From contig NZ_JBANFI010000001.1 of the NCBI RefSeq assembly GCF_045055655.1, positions 620,001 to 684,000 of the forward strand: a stretch of 64,000 nucleotides of DNA, given 5' to 3'. Below are positions 27,135 through 35,907 of this stretch, one piece after another (the stretch's first letter is position 1; each line of letters starts with the position of its first letter). Position numbers and translations under genes: made by a program. Origin of the DNA: Marinospirillum alkalitolerans (GTDB lineage: Bacteria; Pseudomonadota; Gammaproteobacteria; Pseudomonadales; Halomonadaceae). The notes beneath the pieces are model-generated. The model did not search any database. It worked only from the letters and a program-made list of their open reading frames with translations, and was not told the DNA's origin.

Positions 27135-28028
27135 TTACTGATAAGCGCGCTGGCGCAGAGCCGCAATGCGATCATCCAGTGGTGGATGGCTTGAAAAGAG
27201 CTTTTGAATCATGCTTTGCGCTTGGCCTTTATTGATGCCAAAGGCAGTCAGGCTATCAGGCATCTCATTAGGCAGGTTCTGTTCGGCTTTTAAACGCTCC
27301 AGGGCATTGATCATCGCGCCAGCACCGGCCAGATGTGCGCCAGCGGCATCGGCACGATATTCACGGTAGCGGCTGAACCACATCACAATTGCTGAGGCCA
27401 GAATGCCCAGAATAATCTCAGCAATAATCGTGGTCACAAAGAAGGCAATACCATGGCCTTGTTCATTTTTGAACACAACGCGATCCACGGTATGGCCGAT
27501 AATGCGCGCAAAGAACATGACGAAGGTATTGACCACGCCTTGCACCAGCGCCAGGGTGACCATATCGCCATTGGCAACGTGGCCAATCTCATGGGCGAGG
27601 ACGGCACGTACTTCTTCAGGACGCATACGCTCCATCAGGCCCGTCGACACGGCAACCAGCGCATCATTGCGGTTCCAGCCGGTGGCAAAGGCATTGGATT
27701 GGTGTGAAGGGAAAATACCAACTTCCGGCATTTTAATGCCTGCCTTCTGCGACAGCTCTGCCACAGTTTGCATCAGCCACTGTTCTTGCTGATTGCGGGG
27801 TTGAGTAATGACCTGCGTGCCAGTGCTTCTTTTGGCCATCCATTTTGACAAGAGCAAGGACACGCCCGAGCCGACCATACCAAAGACAAAGCAGAAGATG
27901 AGCAGGCTGGTGAGATTCAACCCACCGCTGGCATCAAGATAGCTGCCCACGCCCAACAGGTTCAGGGTAATACTGGCGATGACAATAATCGCCAGGTTGG
28001 TGAGCAAAAAGAGCCCAATACGCATCAT
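27135..28028 (-). CDS. htpX: protease HtpX
   Basis: Inner-membrane zinc metalloprotease (M48) that degrades damaged membrane proteins alongside FtsH. The 297-residue protein starts MMRIGLFLLTNLAIIVIA, like E. coli HtpX, with two N-terminal membrane segments. The zinc motif HEIGH is followed by VANGDMVTLALVQG, the third ligand lies in SRYREYRADAAGA, and two further hydrophobic segments lie between. GAGGAG sits inside the longer frame that begins at 28046, which argues for the start at 28028. In E. coli htpX is under CpxR control; no such site was identified here. Confidence 0.96.
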   Translation of the reverse strand: MMRIGLFLLTNLAIIVIASITLNLLGVGSYLDASGGLNLTSLLIFCFVFGMVGSGVSLLLSKWMAKRSTGTQVITQPRNQQEQWLMQTVAELSQKAGIKMPEVGIFPSHQSNAFATGWNRNDALVAVSTGLMERMRPEEVRAVLAHEIGHVANGDMVTLALVQGVVNTFVMFFARIIGHTVDRVVFKNEQGHGIAFFVTTIIAEIILGILASAIVMWFSRYREYRADAAGAHLAGAGAMINALERLKAEQNLPNEMPDSLTAFGINKGQAQSMIQKLFSSHPPLDDRIAALRQRAYQ

Positions 28029-28133
28029 AGGTGTGTTACTCCTCATTTTTTAGTGATTCTGGGGTTTAGATTAGGGCAAAGATAAAAGGTTTCAAGGTCT
28101 TGAGCGGTTCACAGGGCAGCGCAGGAGGCAGCA

Positions 28134-28161
28134 CAAAACTGGAGCCGCCTGACGACTCCAG
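28134..28161 (-). terminator. probable intrinsic terminator of alaA
   Basis: On the minus strand CTGGAG pairs with CTCCAG, with an inner CG pair, and is followed by TTTT, about 26 bases after the alaA stop codon. Confidence 0.65.
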
Positions 28162-28186
28162 ATACTGCGCGTGATGCTGATGTGTT

Positions 28187-29401
28187 TTATTGACGATAGC
28201 GTGACAGGAAACGCTCCAAGCGGCCAATCGCATCTTCCAAATCATCAACGCGCGGCAAGGTCACGAGGCGGAAGTGATCCGGCTGTACCCAGTTAAAGGC
28301 AGTGCCTTGAACCAGCAGGAGTTTTTCCTGGCGCAGCAGATCCAACGCAAACAGCTCATCGTTCTGGATATTAAAGACCTTCGGATCAAGACGCGGGAAC
28401 ATATACAAGGCACCCTGAGGCTTGGTGCAGGTTACGCCAGGGATTTGCGTGATCAGCTCATAGGCTTTATCGCGCTGGGCCAACAGGCGGCCACCGGGCA
28501 GAATATAGTCTTGGATGCTCTGATAGCCGCCGAGTGCCGTTTGAATCGCATATTGTGCGGGCACATTGGCGCATAGGCGCATCGAGGCCAGCATATTCAG
28601 TCCTTCGTGATAGTCCTTGGCGAGATGCTTGGCACCAGAGACAATCAACCAGCCAGAGCGAAAACCAGCGACACGGTAGCTTTTTGACAGGCCGTTAAAG
28701 GTACAAAAGACCAGATCATCGGCGAGGCTGGCAATCGAGGTATGCTGGGCTTCGTCATAGAGAATCTTGTCGTAGATTTCATCAGCAAAAACGACCAGCT
28801 GATGTTCGCGTGCCAGATCAATAATCTGTTGCAGCAGCTCGGTGGAGTAGACCGCCCCAGTAGGATTGTTGGGGTTGATGATCACAATACCCCGCGTGCG
28901 CTTGGTGATCTTTTTCTTGATATCCTCGATATCGGGGAACCAGTCGCTTTGCTCATCACAGATATAATGCACAGCATTGCCACCAGCCAAGCGTGCAGCC
29001 GCAGTCCACAAGGGATAGTCTGGCGCAGGGATCAGAATTTCATCCTGATCATTGAGCAGTGCTTGCATTGCCATCACGATCAGTTCGCTGACGCCATTGC
29101 CCAGATAAATATCCTCAATCGCCACATTGGCAATGCCCTTGCGCTGGCATTCTTGCATCACCGCTTTGCGTGCAGAGAACAAGCCCTTGGAGTCGCTATA
29201 CCCCTGCGCCTGGTGCAGATTGCGCATCACATCCTGCAAAATCTCATCCGGTGCTTCAAAGCCGAAGGGGGCAGGGTTGCCGATATTGAGCTTCAGAACA
29301 CGGTGGCCTTCTTCTTCGAGGCGTTTGGCTTCTTGTAATACCGGGCCGCGAATATCATAACAAACGTGGTTTAACTTACTGGATTTACGCAAGGGATTCA
29401 T
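28187..29401 (-). CDS. alaA: alanine/valine aminotransferase AlaA-type
   Basis: A 404-residue class I PLP aminotransferase that makes alanine from pyruvate and glutamate. It starts MNPLRKSSKLNHVCYDIRGPVL, as in AlaA (YfbQ). LNIGNPAPFGFEAPDE is near residue 40, NPNNPTGAVYS lies in the middle, and the PLP lysine is in FNGLSKSYRVAGFRSGW. It is the last gene of ylqF - diguanylate cyclase - alaA, 20 bases after the cyclase, and carries its own terminator. Confidence 0.92.
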   Translation of the reverse strand: MNPLRKSSKLNHVCYDIRGPVLQEAKRLEEEGHRVLKLNIGNPAPFGFEAPDEILQDVMRNLHQAQGYSDSKGLFSARKAVMQECQRKGIANVAIEDIYLGNGVSELIVMAMQALLNDQDEILIPAPDYPLWTAAARLAGGNAVHYICDEQSDWFPDIEDIKKKITKRTRGIVIINPNNPTGAVYSTELLQQIIDLAREHQLVVFADEIYDKILYDEAQHTSIASLADDLVFCTFNGLSKSYRVAGFRSGWLIVSGAKHLAKDYHEGLNMLASMRLCANVPAQYAIQTALGGYQSIQDYILPGGRLLAQRDKAYELITQIPGVTCTKPQGALYMFPRLDPKVFNIQNDELFALDLLRQEKLLLVQGTAFNWVQPDHFRLVTLPRVDDLEDAIGRLERFLSRYRQ

Positions 29402-29421
29402 AACAAGATCCTAAAAGAAGG

Positions 29422-30594
29422 CTAGTCGGCATCAATAAAGCAATTGCGTCCCTGATGCTTGGCAGCATAAAGACGCTGATCCACTCTTTGCAGGGCTGAA
29501 TCGAGGGATTCCTGATCACGCAGCTGGGTAATGCCAATACTGGTGGTAAAGGGCACGGGCTGGCCATCATGCGCGTGGATGTCGGCATGGGCGCAGCCTT
29601 GTAAAATACGCTCGGCGATCTGAGTGGCAGCCTCTTTGGTCGCACCTGGCAGCACGGCCATAAATTCTTCTCCGCCATAGCGTGCGACTAAATCTGATTT
29701 ACGCACCTCTTTGCGTAGGATGCTGGCAAACTCTTGCAGTACATGATCACCAATCGAATGACCGTAGCTATCATTGATCTTCTTAAAACGATCCAAATCA
29801 AACATGAGTAAACAGACGGGGGGCGCCGCACGGCCTTCGCTCAGCGCTTCTTGACGCTGTATTTGTAAGTCATCCAGCTGTTCCAGCAGGACACCACGAT
29901 TCAGGAGCCCCGTGAGGCTATCCATACTGGCTTGACGATAAAGGCGCATCAGCGCACTCACCTGAGAATGATTGGCCCATAAAGAAATACACAACACAGT
30001 GCCCAATAGCCAGATTTCTTGCAGGCCCGCAATCGAAGTGAGCTCACCGAGGTGATAAAGCACAAAGGCTTCTAAGAGACAGACAGCAAAACCAACGCCA
30101 AAGCCTTCGATTAAGGTCAGCGGAAAAACACTGATAAAAGCCACCAGCAGCAGAGGGATAAAGTTATAGCCAGCCAGCGAGCCAAGACTGGGTCCGATGG
30201 CCCAGGCCAGCGCGGCATAAAAAATCAGTGGCAGCAACAAGGTGGCGGCAAGCAGATTGCGCACGCGATTCAGATTCTGGCGACTGCGCAGCAAGCGATA
30301 AAGCACAAAGGCGAGGCTGAGCATGAGCAGGCTGCGGCCAATCAGCAGTTCCAAGGTGTGGCCGCGTGGGAGCAGCAGCAGATCGACCAAAAACCACAAG
30401 GGCACCAGCAGGAAAAAAGCGCTGGCGACAAACACCAGTCGGCTGCGTAGATATTCGCTGCGTGCACAGTTGAAATCATGCGAATGATGACGGTTACTGA
30501 GCGTATCGCGTAAAGAAGCTGGCAACCAGCGTGGATGCCAGGGATTACGCAGTTTGAGGCCTAAAGAAAAGCGCCGACGCTCAGTGTGGGGCAT
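29422..30594 (-). CDS. membrane-bound GGDEF diguanylate cyclase
   Basis: A 390-residue protein with five to six membrane segments (about 50-215; no recognised sensor domain) and a C-terminal GGDEF domain. The active-site motif is GGEEF, expected to be active. RKSD five residues before it is an intact RxxD inhibitory site, so product feedback is likely. FDLDRFKKINDSYGHSIGD is the metal/GTP-binding helix. It makes c-di-GMP from GTP. It lies 5 bases after ylqF and 20 before alaA in one transcription unit, an odd partnership with no obvious functional link. Confidence 0.93.
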   Translation of the reverse strand: MPHTERRRFSLGLKLRNPWHPRWLPASLRDTLSNRHHSHDFNCARSEYLRSRLVFVASAFFLLVPLWFLVDLLLLPRGHTLELLIGRSLLMLSLAFVLYRLLRSRQNLNRVRNLLAATLLLPLIFYAALAWAIGPSLGSLAGYNFIPLLLVAFISVFPLTLIEGFGVGFAVCLLEAFVLYHLGELTSIAGLQEIWLLGTVLCISLWANHSQVSALMRLYRQASMDSLTGLLNRGVLLEQLDDLQIQRQEALSEGRAAPPVCLLMFDLDRFKKINDSYGHSIGDHVLQEFASILRKEVRKSDLVARYGGEEFMAVLPGATKEAATQIAERILQGCAHADIHAHDGQPVPFTTSIGITQLRDQESLDSALQRVDQRLYAAKHQGRNCFIDAD

Positions 30595-30599
30595 GATAG

Positions 30600-31508
30600 C
30601 TAGGATTCCTCTTTAAATTCAGGCGCATCTTGCCCTAAATCAGTGGTTTCACGCAAGGCCAGCAGCATCTCTTCAGTGGGGATTTCTGTTGGTGCTTCGA
30701 GGGTGATCAACCCAAGCTGGCCGCCGCGCAGATCATGTAATAAGACTTCGCAAGCGCGGTGGTAATCTATTTCGCCACCCGCTCTGAGGCCACCCCGTTT
30801 TTCAGCGATCAGCTTAAGCAGGCTGGCTGCACTGTCTGGCTGCTCTTTCAGCTTATAGCGTGCTATTAATCGCTCAGGGTAGCGCTGTAGCAAATCCTGT
30901 GCGCTCCAAAAGCCGACATCTTCATAGTCCATCGCGGTATCACGAATCGCCCCCGAGGCGGCAAGGCGGTAAGCCGAATCTGGCCATTCAATTCTGGGCC
31001 ATAACACGCCAGGTGTATCGATGATCTGGAGGCGATCACCAACTTGAATCTTTTGCTGACGCCGAGTCACCGCTGGCTCATTGCCTGTTTTAGCGATTTT
31101 TTTGCCCGCCAGGGAGTTAATCAAGGTGGATTTGCCGACATTGGGAATACCCATCACCAGCGCCTTCACCGAGCGGCTTTCACGGATATGGCTGGTGAGC
31201 TGTGCGCATAGGCGTGCGATGGGTTGCAGGGTTTTCTTGTCGGTGGTGACAATCGGCAGGGCACGCATCTGGCTGTCCTGCTCAAAATGCTCGACCCAAG
31301 CCTGGGTGAGTTGTGGATCAGCCAGATCACTTTTAGAAAGAAGCTTAAGGCGGGGCTTATGCGCGATCAATTGTCCCAATACTGGATTGGCGCTTGAAAA
31401 AGGCAGGCGTGCATCGACCAACTCGATCACTAGATCGATCTCAGGAAGGGCTTTTTTGATTTCTTTGCGGGCCTTGTGCATATGGCCCGGATACCAATTG
31501 ATTGTCAT
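30600..31508 (-). CDS. ylqF: ribosome biogenesis GTPase YlqF/RbgA-like
   Basis: A 302-residue circularly permuted GTPase. It starts MTINWYPGHMHKARKEIKKALP, the family signature. G4-type LSKSD comes first (about 60), followed by G1 GIPNVGKST (about 120-128) and G3 DTPGVLWP (about 165). In Bacillus the family acts in late 50S assembly. The C-terminal domain (about 215-290) is present. It heads the operon with the diguanylate cyclase and alaA. Confidence 0.93.
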   Translation of the reverse strand: MTINWYPGHMHKARKEIKKALPEIDLVIELVDARLPFSSANPVLGQLIAHKPRLKLLSKSDLADPQLTQAWVEHFEQDSQMRALPIVTTDKKTLQPIARLCAQLTSHIRESRSVKALVMGIPNVGKSTLINSLAGKKIAKTGNEPAVTRRQQKIQVGDRLQIIDTPGVLWPRIEWPDSAYRLAASGAIRDTAMDYEDVGFWSAQDLLQRYPERLIARYKLKEQPDSAASLLKLIAEKRGGLRAGGEIDYHRACEVLLHDLRGGQLGLITLEAPTEIPTEEMLLALRETTDLGQDAPEFKEES

Positions 31509-31583
31509 AAATCTCTGCTGTGTTCAGGGTGGGGTGAGGCAAAAAAGCAGCGGCTTGCTGAGGCTACGTTGATCAGAGGCGTC

Positions 31584-32348
31584 TTAGTCATCATAGATTT
31601 GTTTTTTCTTCCAGCTGTCGGCTTCATCGATCATCTCAGAAACACTGTTCGCCAGCTGGTTGTCGTTCGCTTCGGCAGAAAGTGCGATCTGTTCTTCTAA
31701 TTGATGGATCATCTGGCGTGACTCAAGCAGCAGCTGGTTATTGATGCCATTGGGATTGTTGCGATTCAACTCGCTCATGATGCGTTTATGGTGAACAACG
31801 GCAAGGCGCAGATTGCCTTCGAGTTCAGCCTTGCGTGCTCCAGTTTGAAAGACCTCAACCATGGTTTGGGTGAAAGCCTGTTTGATCTCATTGAGATAAG
31901 TCTGAGCAATACGATGTGAAATTTTGCGATCTTGGTACATGGCCACGATCAACTTATTGAGCAGCTTGAGGTTGCGACGTACGGCATTGGCCAGCTGTAT
32001 GTCCGTTACGGGCTTATGCTGAGGCTGGTTGCTGCTGCGCATGGTATTGAGCTTGTTTTGCGCTGTTTCCAGCTCGCTGGTCAGCTTGGCATCCTGGCCG
32101 CTTGAGTTTTGTATCTCGTGCAGCAGCTCGATCCACTGGGTGGCCAGAAAAATCCTGAAATCCTGCGAGATATAAGTAGGAGGCAGCTCTTCTAAAAGCA
32201 GCTGGATTTGCCGAGCGCGATCGCCAAGAACGCGAATACGACGTAGTTCTTCTATTCTCTTTTTCTCGTTTTGCTGTCGAGCAAATACAACCAATACCAA
32301 CAGTAGGGCAAAAGCAAACACCCCGCCGAGGACTAAAATGATGACCAT
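31584..32348 (-). CDS. single-pass membrane coiled-coil protein of unknown function
   Basis: A 254-residue protein that I do not recognise. Residues 2-22 (VIILVLGGVFAFALLLVLVVF) form an N-terminal membrane anchor, and the rest is charged, largely helical and cytoplasmic, with QNEKKRIEELRRIRVLGDRARQIQLL and LEGNLRLAVVHHKRIMSELNRNN stretches typical of coiled coils. GGGAG is placed well for ATG 32348; the frame extends to 32597 into the tRNA region but without support. It ends WKKKQIYDD. It lies 75 bases upstream of ylqF and divergent from the tRNA cluster. Confidence 0.7.
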   Translation of the reverse strand: MVIILVLGGVFAFALLLVLVVFARQQNEKKRIEELRRIRVLGDRARQIQLLLEELPPTYISQDFRIFLATQWIELLHEIQNSSGQDAKLTSELETAQNKLNTMRSSNQPQHKPVTDIQLANAVRRNLKLLNKLIVAMYQDRKISHRIAQTYLNEIKQAFTQTMVEVFQTGARKAELEGNLRLAVVHHKRIMSELNRNNPNGINNQLLLESRQMIHQLEEQIALSAEANDNQLANSVSEMIDEADSWKKKQIYDD

Positions 32349-32501
32349 CCTGTGCTCCCGCAAGCTTATCTTTGCTAGATCAGATCTGAAACTCCAGCGC
32401 CTAAGTATCTTACAAAGCTTAGCGTGATGACAATCATGTGCCTGATATTTTAGCGGACAGAGGGTGTTTTGTTGGCTTTGCAAAAAAAATGCAAAACAGA
32501 G

Positions 32502-32530
32502 TTGACACATGGAGGATGTCTCTTTAAGAT
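32502..32530 (+). promoter_or_regulatory. sigma-70 promoter of the tRNA operon
   Basis: TTGACA (32502-32507), 17-base spacer, TAAGAT (32525-32530), then the G/C-rich discriminator ACGCGCC expected of promoters under stringent control. The first tRNA begins 28 bases after the -10. Confidence 0.88.
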
Positions 32531-32558
32531 ACGCGCCATCTTGAACAGAGCAAGTCAT

Positions 32559-32634
32559 GTCCCATTCGTCTAGTGGTCTAGGACACCGCCCTTTCACGGC
32601 GGTAACAGGGGTTCGAACCCCCTATGGGACGCCA
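32559..32634 (+). tRNA. tRNA-Glu (anticodon UUC), copy 1
   Basis: 76 bases including an encoded CCA. Acceptor GTCCCAT pairs with ATGGGAC, the D arm contains AGTGGTCTAGGA, the anticodon loop is CTTTCAC with anticodon TTC, and the T arm is AGGGGTTCGAACCCC. It is identical to the copy at 32733. Confidence 0.97.
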
Positions 32635-32635
32635 A

Positions 32636-32710
32636 GCGGGAATAGCTCAGTGGTAGAGCACAACCTTGCCAAGGTTGGGGTCGCGAGTTCGAATCTCGTT
32701 TCCCGCTCCA
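32636..32710 (+). tRNA. tRNA-Gly (anticodon GCC), copy 1
   Basis: 75 bases including CCA. Acceptor GCGGGAA pairs with TTCCCGC, the D arm has GCTCAGTGGTAGAGC, the anticodon loop is CTTGCCAA with GCC, and the T arm is CGAGTTCGAATCTCG. One base separates it from tRNA-Glu. Confidence 0.97.
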
Positions 32711-32732
32711 TTATGTTCTGTAAAGATTTTTT

Positions 32733-32808
32733 GTCCCATTCGTCTAGTGGTCTAGGACACCGCCCTTTCACGGCGGTAACAGGGGTTCGAACCCCCTATG
32801 GGACGCCA
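32733..32808 (+). tRNA. tRNA-Glu (anticodon UUC), copy 2
   Basis: Base-for-base identical to the gene at 32559-32634. It lies 22 bases after the first tRNA-Gly. Confidence 0.97.
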
Positions 32809-32809
32809 A

Positions 32810-32884
32810 GCGGGAATAGCTCAGTGGTAGAGCACAACCTTGCCAAGGTTGGGGTCGCGAGTTCGAATCTCGTTTCCCGCTCCA
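32810..32884 (+). tRNA. tRNA-Gly (anticodon GCC), copy 2
   Basis: Base-for-base identical to the gene at 32636-32710. It is the last gene of the tRNA operon and is followed directly by a terminator. Confidence 0.97.
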
Positions 32885-32893
32885 GATTCTAAG

Positions 32894-32917
32894 AACCAGC
32901 CTTCGGGCTGGTTTTTT
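32894..32917 (+). terminator. intrinsic terminator of the tRNA operon
   Basis: AACCAGCC, TTCG tetraloop, GGCTGGTT followed by TTTT. Confidence 0.93.
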
Positions 32918-32969
32918 GCGTTTGGGGGTGCACAACCGATGCGCTTAAGCCCTGTCGCGCCTTCCTGTC

Positions 32970-32995
32970 AGGAGACACCTGTCTTGATGTCTCCT
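32970..32995. repeat. 8-bp inverted repeat
   Basis: AGGAGACA and TGTCTCCT separated by 10 bases, between the tRNA terminator and the end of rarD. No T-run directly follows on either strand; a weak terminator or structural remnant. Confidence 0.4.
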
Positions 32996-33043
32996 TGCCT
33001 GATTTTTTCTCTTCTTTGCAGCATCCGTGCTCGGCGTGCGTTT

Positions 33044-33919
33044 TTACGCCTTGGCCTTTGTGCGCCTGGCTCGCCAGAGACCCAGCATAAAGACCAGTAT
33101 GGCGATCCAAGTGAGTAAAAAAGTGATCAGCCTTTGGTGCGGATAGCTTTCACCGAGAATCCAAACTGCCGTGATAAACTGCATAATCGGGTTGATATAC
33201 ATAATAAAACCGACGATAGAAAGATCGAGTCGGCGGGCAGCGGCAGCAAAGAGTAGCAGGGGTGTCGCCGTCAACAATCCAGAGGCCACCAGTAGCCAAG
33301 AAAGTGGCGCATCATGACTAAAGACGACCGGGAGGTTAGCAAGCTGCATCCAGATCAACCAGCCAAGAGCAAAAGGCAGCATCCACAGCGTTTCCACTGT
33401 CAGGCCTTGAATCGAATCCACTGCTTGTTTTTTGCGTATCAGGCCATAAAAGCCAACTGTTAAGGCCAGAAAAAGCGGTATCCACGGCAGCTGCCCTAGG
33501 CTTACTAATTCCCAGATGATGGCCAGAGCCGCGATGACGCCTGCGGTGAGTTGTAAGGGGTGTTGCTTTTCTTTGAGCAGGAGCCAGCCTATTAACAGGC
33601 TGCACAAGGGTGAAATGAAGTACCCAAGGCTGGCCTCCAGCACACGGTTTTGGCTCACCGCCCAGATAAAGACCAGCCAATTGGAGCTGATCAGCAATCC
33701 AGAAAGGGCCAGCCAGCCCAATGTGCGTGGTTGTTGGAGCAGCTTTTTGAGGCCCTTGGCCTGGCCGAGCAGCATAATCATGCCCAGGGTGAACACCAAG
33801 GCCCAGATCACGCGATGCGCCAGAATCTCGGTTGGCAGCACCGAGTTCAGTTGATGGAAAAACAGTGGGAAGAAACCCCAGATCACATAGGCAGCGATAG
33901 CCAGTGCTAAACCTTGCAT
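33044..33919 (-). CDS. rarD: RarD/EamA-family transporter
   Basis: A 291-residue inner-membrane protein with about ten hydrophobic segments. It starts MQGLALAIAAYVIWGFFPLFFHQL and contains ILAHRVIWAL near residue 33, SNWLVFIWAVSQNRVLEASLGYFISPL near 79 and FYGLIRKKQAVDSIQGLTVETLWMLP, all characteristic of RarD. The name comes from an old chloramphenicol phenotype; the natural substrate is not established. It is divergent from the MsbA-like exporter. Confidence 0.92.
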   Translation of the reverse strand: MQGLALAIAAYVIWGFFPLFFHQLNSVLPTEILAHRVIWALVFTLGMIMLLGQAKGLKKLLQQPRTLGWLALSGLLISSNWLVFIWAVSQNRVLEASLGYFISPLCSLLIGWLLLKEKQHPLQLTAGVIAALAIIWELVSLGQLPWIPLFLALTVGFYGLIRKKQAVDSIQGLTVETLWMLPFALGWLIWMQLANLPVVFSHDAPLSWLLVASGLLTATPLLLFAAAARRLDLSIVGFIMYINPIMQFITAVWILGESYPHQRLITFLLTWIAILVFMLGLWRARRTKAKA

Positions 33920-34027
33920 GCGCGCAACTCCAGAAAAACAGAGTATGTTATCACCCTCGTATCGGCTGTCTTGTGTTATTTTAGGCTGACGAGTCTATTT
34001 TTCTTATTTCACTCCATCTGGAAGCCT

Positions 34028-35788
34028 ATGACCACTTCTTCGCGCGCGCATCCACGCTTTCTGCTGCCACTGCTTAGCTTTTTGCGACCTTATAAATTGC
34101 GTCTGTTGTGCGCAGCGATCGCCTTGGTGGTGGCGGCCAGTGGTGTGCTTTTATTAGGGCAGGGTTTGCGTTTGGTCGTCGATCTGGGTTTTGCATCAGG
34201 AAATGCCCAGTGGTTGAACTGGGCGCTGATGGGCACGCTTGGCGTCGTCGCGATCATGGCGCTGGCCTCGGCTTGTCGTTTTTATCTGGTGAGTTGGATT
34301 GGCGAGCGTTTAGCGGCGGATCTACGCGCCCAGGTTTTTCATCATCTGCTTACGCTTGAACCCGAGTACTTTTTTCGTAATGGTGCGGGTGAAATCCAAA
34401 GCCGACTGACGGCGGATGCCAGTGTGCTGCAAAGCCTGTTTGGCTCCTCGCTGTCGATAGCCTTGCGCAATCTGTTGACCTTTATTGGGGCTGTTGTGCT
34501 GTTATTGATGACCAGCCCCTGGCTGACGCTGATGGTGCTGCTGGGGATTCCGCTCGCTGTGGTTCCGGTCATTTGGTTTGGGCGGCGTGTGCGTCGGCTT
34601 TCTCGTTCGAGTCAGGATCAAGTGGCAGAACTTGGCCGCTATGCCGGTGAGGCGTTGCAAGGCATCGAAACCCTGCAAGCCTTTCATCATGAGGCAGAGG
34701 ATCAAAAACACTATGGTCGTCGTGTTGAAGAGGCTTTTGTGGCGGCGCGCGCCAGAATTTTTCAGCGTGCGCTGCTCACTGGTTTTGCCCTTTTCATCAC
34801 CTTTACGGCTGTTGGCATTATTCTATGGCAAGGTGGGCACGATGTGCTGGCTGGGCGTATGAGCCCGGGTGAGTTAACTGCTTTTGTGTTTTATGCATTG
34901 ATTGCGGCCGGTGCCATTGCTGCCTTGGCTGAAGTTGCAGGCGAGGTCCAACGCGCGGCAGGCGCCGCCGAGCGTTTATTAGAGCTCTTAGCGGCGCAGC
35001 CCAGTATCGCCGCGCCAGAGCACCCCCTGGCCTTACCCAAGCCGCTTGAAGGGCGGGTGGCCTTTGAGCAGGTGACCTTTGCCTATCCATCGCGCAAAGA
35101 TCAACCGGCTGTTGAGGATATCTCAGTGGTATTGCAGCCAGGGGAGCGCGTTGCACTTGTGGGGCCATCGGGTGCGGGTAAATCCAGCCTGCTTAAACTC
35201 TTGCTGCGTTTTTATGATCCTCTTGCAGGGCGGGTGACCTTAGATGGCGTGGATATCAAACACTTCGATCCGCGTGATCTCAGGTCGTGTTTGGCTTTAG
35301 TGGCGCAAGAACCTGTGTTGTTTACAGGGAGCGCAGAAGACAATATACGTTATGGACGACCAGAGGCCAGCATCGAAGAGATACGCCAAGCGGCGGCTGA
35401 AGCTCAGGCGCTGGATTTTATTGAGGCACTACCGCAAGGTATGCAGACCTGGTTAGGGCCAGGGGGTGTGCAGCTCTCTGGTGGTCAACGCCAAAGGCTC
35501 GCGATTGCCCGCGCCCTCTTGTGTCATCCGCGCGTGCTGCTGCTGGATGAAGCCACCAGCGCGCTGGATGCGGCCAGTGAACAAAGAGTGCAAGCGGCTT
35601 TAGATCGACTGATGCAAGGACGCACCTCGCTCGTGATCGCCCACAGGTTTGCCACCGTGATTGCCGCGGATCGTATTTTGGTGATGGATCAAGGACGACT
35701 GGTGGCGCAGGGCACCCATCAAGAGCTCTTGCAGACTTCTGCCTTGTATCGCCAGTTGGCGGAGTTACAGTTTCGGCAGGCTTCTTGA
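34028..35788 (+). CDS. MsbA-like ABC exporter (fused permease-ATPase)
   Basis: A 586-residue half-transporter with six membrane segments (about residues 20-300) and an ATPase domain. Walker A is GPSGAGKSS (about 380), the signature LSGGQRQR (about 480) and Walker B VLLLDEATSALD, with a switch His in IAHRF. The intracellular coupling stretch FRNGAGEIQSRLTADASVLQSL is typical of lipid and multidrug exporters of the ABCB type. It probably works as a homodimer in the inner membrane; a lipid or drug substrate cannot be chosen. The frame opens at 33914, but ATG 34028 with GGAAG gives the normal N-terminus. Confidence 0.92.
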   Translation: MTTSSRAHPRFLLPLLSFLRPYKLRLLCAAIALVVAASGVLLLGQGLRLVVDLGFASGNAQWLNWALMGTLGVVAIMALASACRFYLVSWIGERLAADLRAQVFHHLLTLEPEYFFRNGAGEIQSRLTADASVLQSLFGSSLSIALRNLLTFIGAVVLLLMTSPWLTLMVLLGIPLAVVPVIWFGRRVRRLSRSSQDQVAELGRYAGEALQGIETLQAFHHEAEDQKHYGRRVEEAFVAARARIFQRALLTGFALFITFTAVGIILWQGGHDVLAGRMSPGELTAFVFYALIAAGAIAALAEVAGEVQRAAGAAERLLELLAAQPSIAAPEHPLALPKPLEGRVAFEQVTFAYPSRKDQPAVEDISVVLQPGERVALVGPSGAGKSSLLKLLLRFYDPLAGRVTLDGVDIKHFDPRDLRSCLALVAQEPVLFTGSAEDNIRYGRPEASIEEIRQAAAEAQALDFIEALPQGMQTWLGPGGVQLSGGQRQRLAIARALLCHPRVLLLDEATSALDAASEQRVQAALDRLMQGRTSLVIAHRFATVIAADRILVMDQGRLVAQGTHQELLQTSALYRQLAELQFRQAS

Positions 35789-35907
35789 ATCGGGCGGGTA
35801 TGTCGGATGTGTGATCTTTTGCATAATGAGTGAAGTGATCCAGTCTGGTGTGGCTGGATGACTCTGTTCTCAGCCTATCAATGAGTGTAATTGGTGGACA
35901 TGAAATA

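Noticed and set aside
28742..29338. Plus-strand frame (198 codons) inside alaA
   Set aside because: Antisense shadow of a conserved aminotransferase, without its own start signals.
32557..32892. 111-codon frame across the tRNA cluster
   Set aside because: It is only the translation of two identical tRNA pairs.
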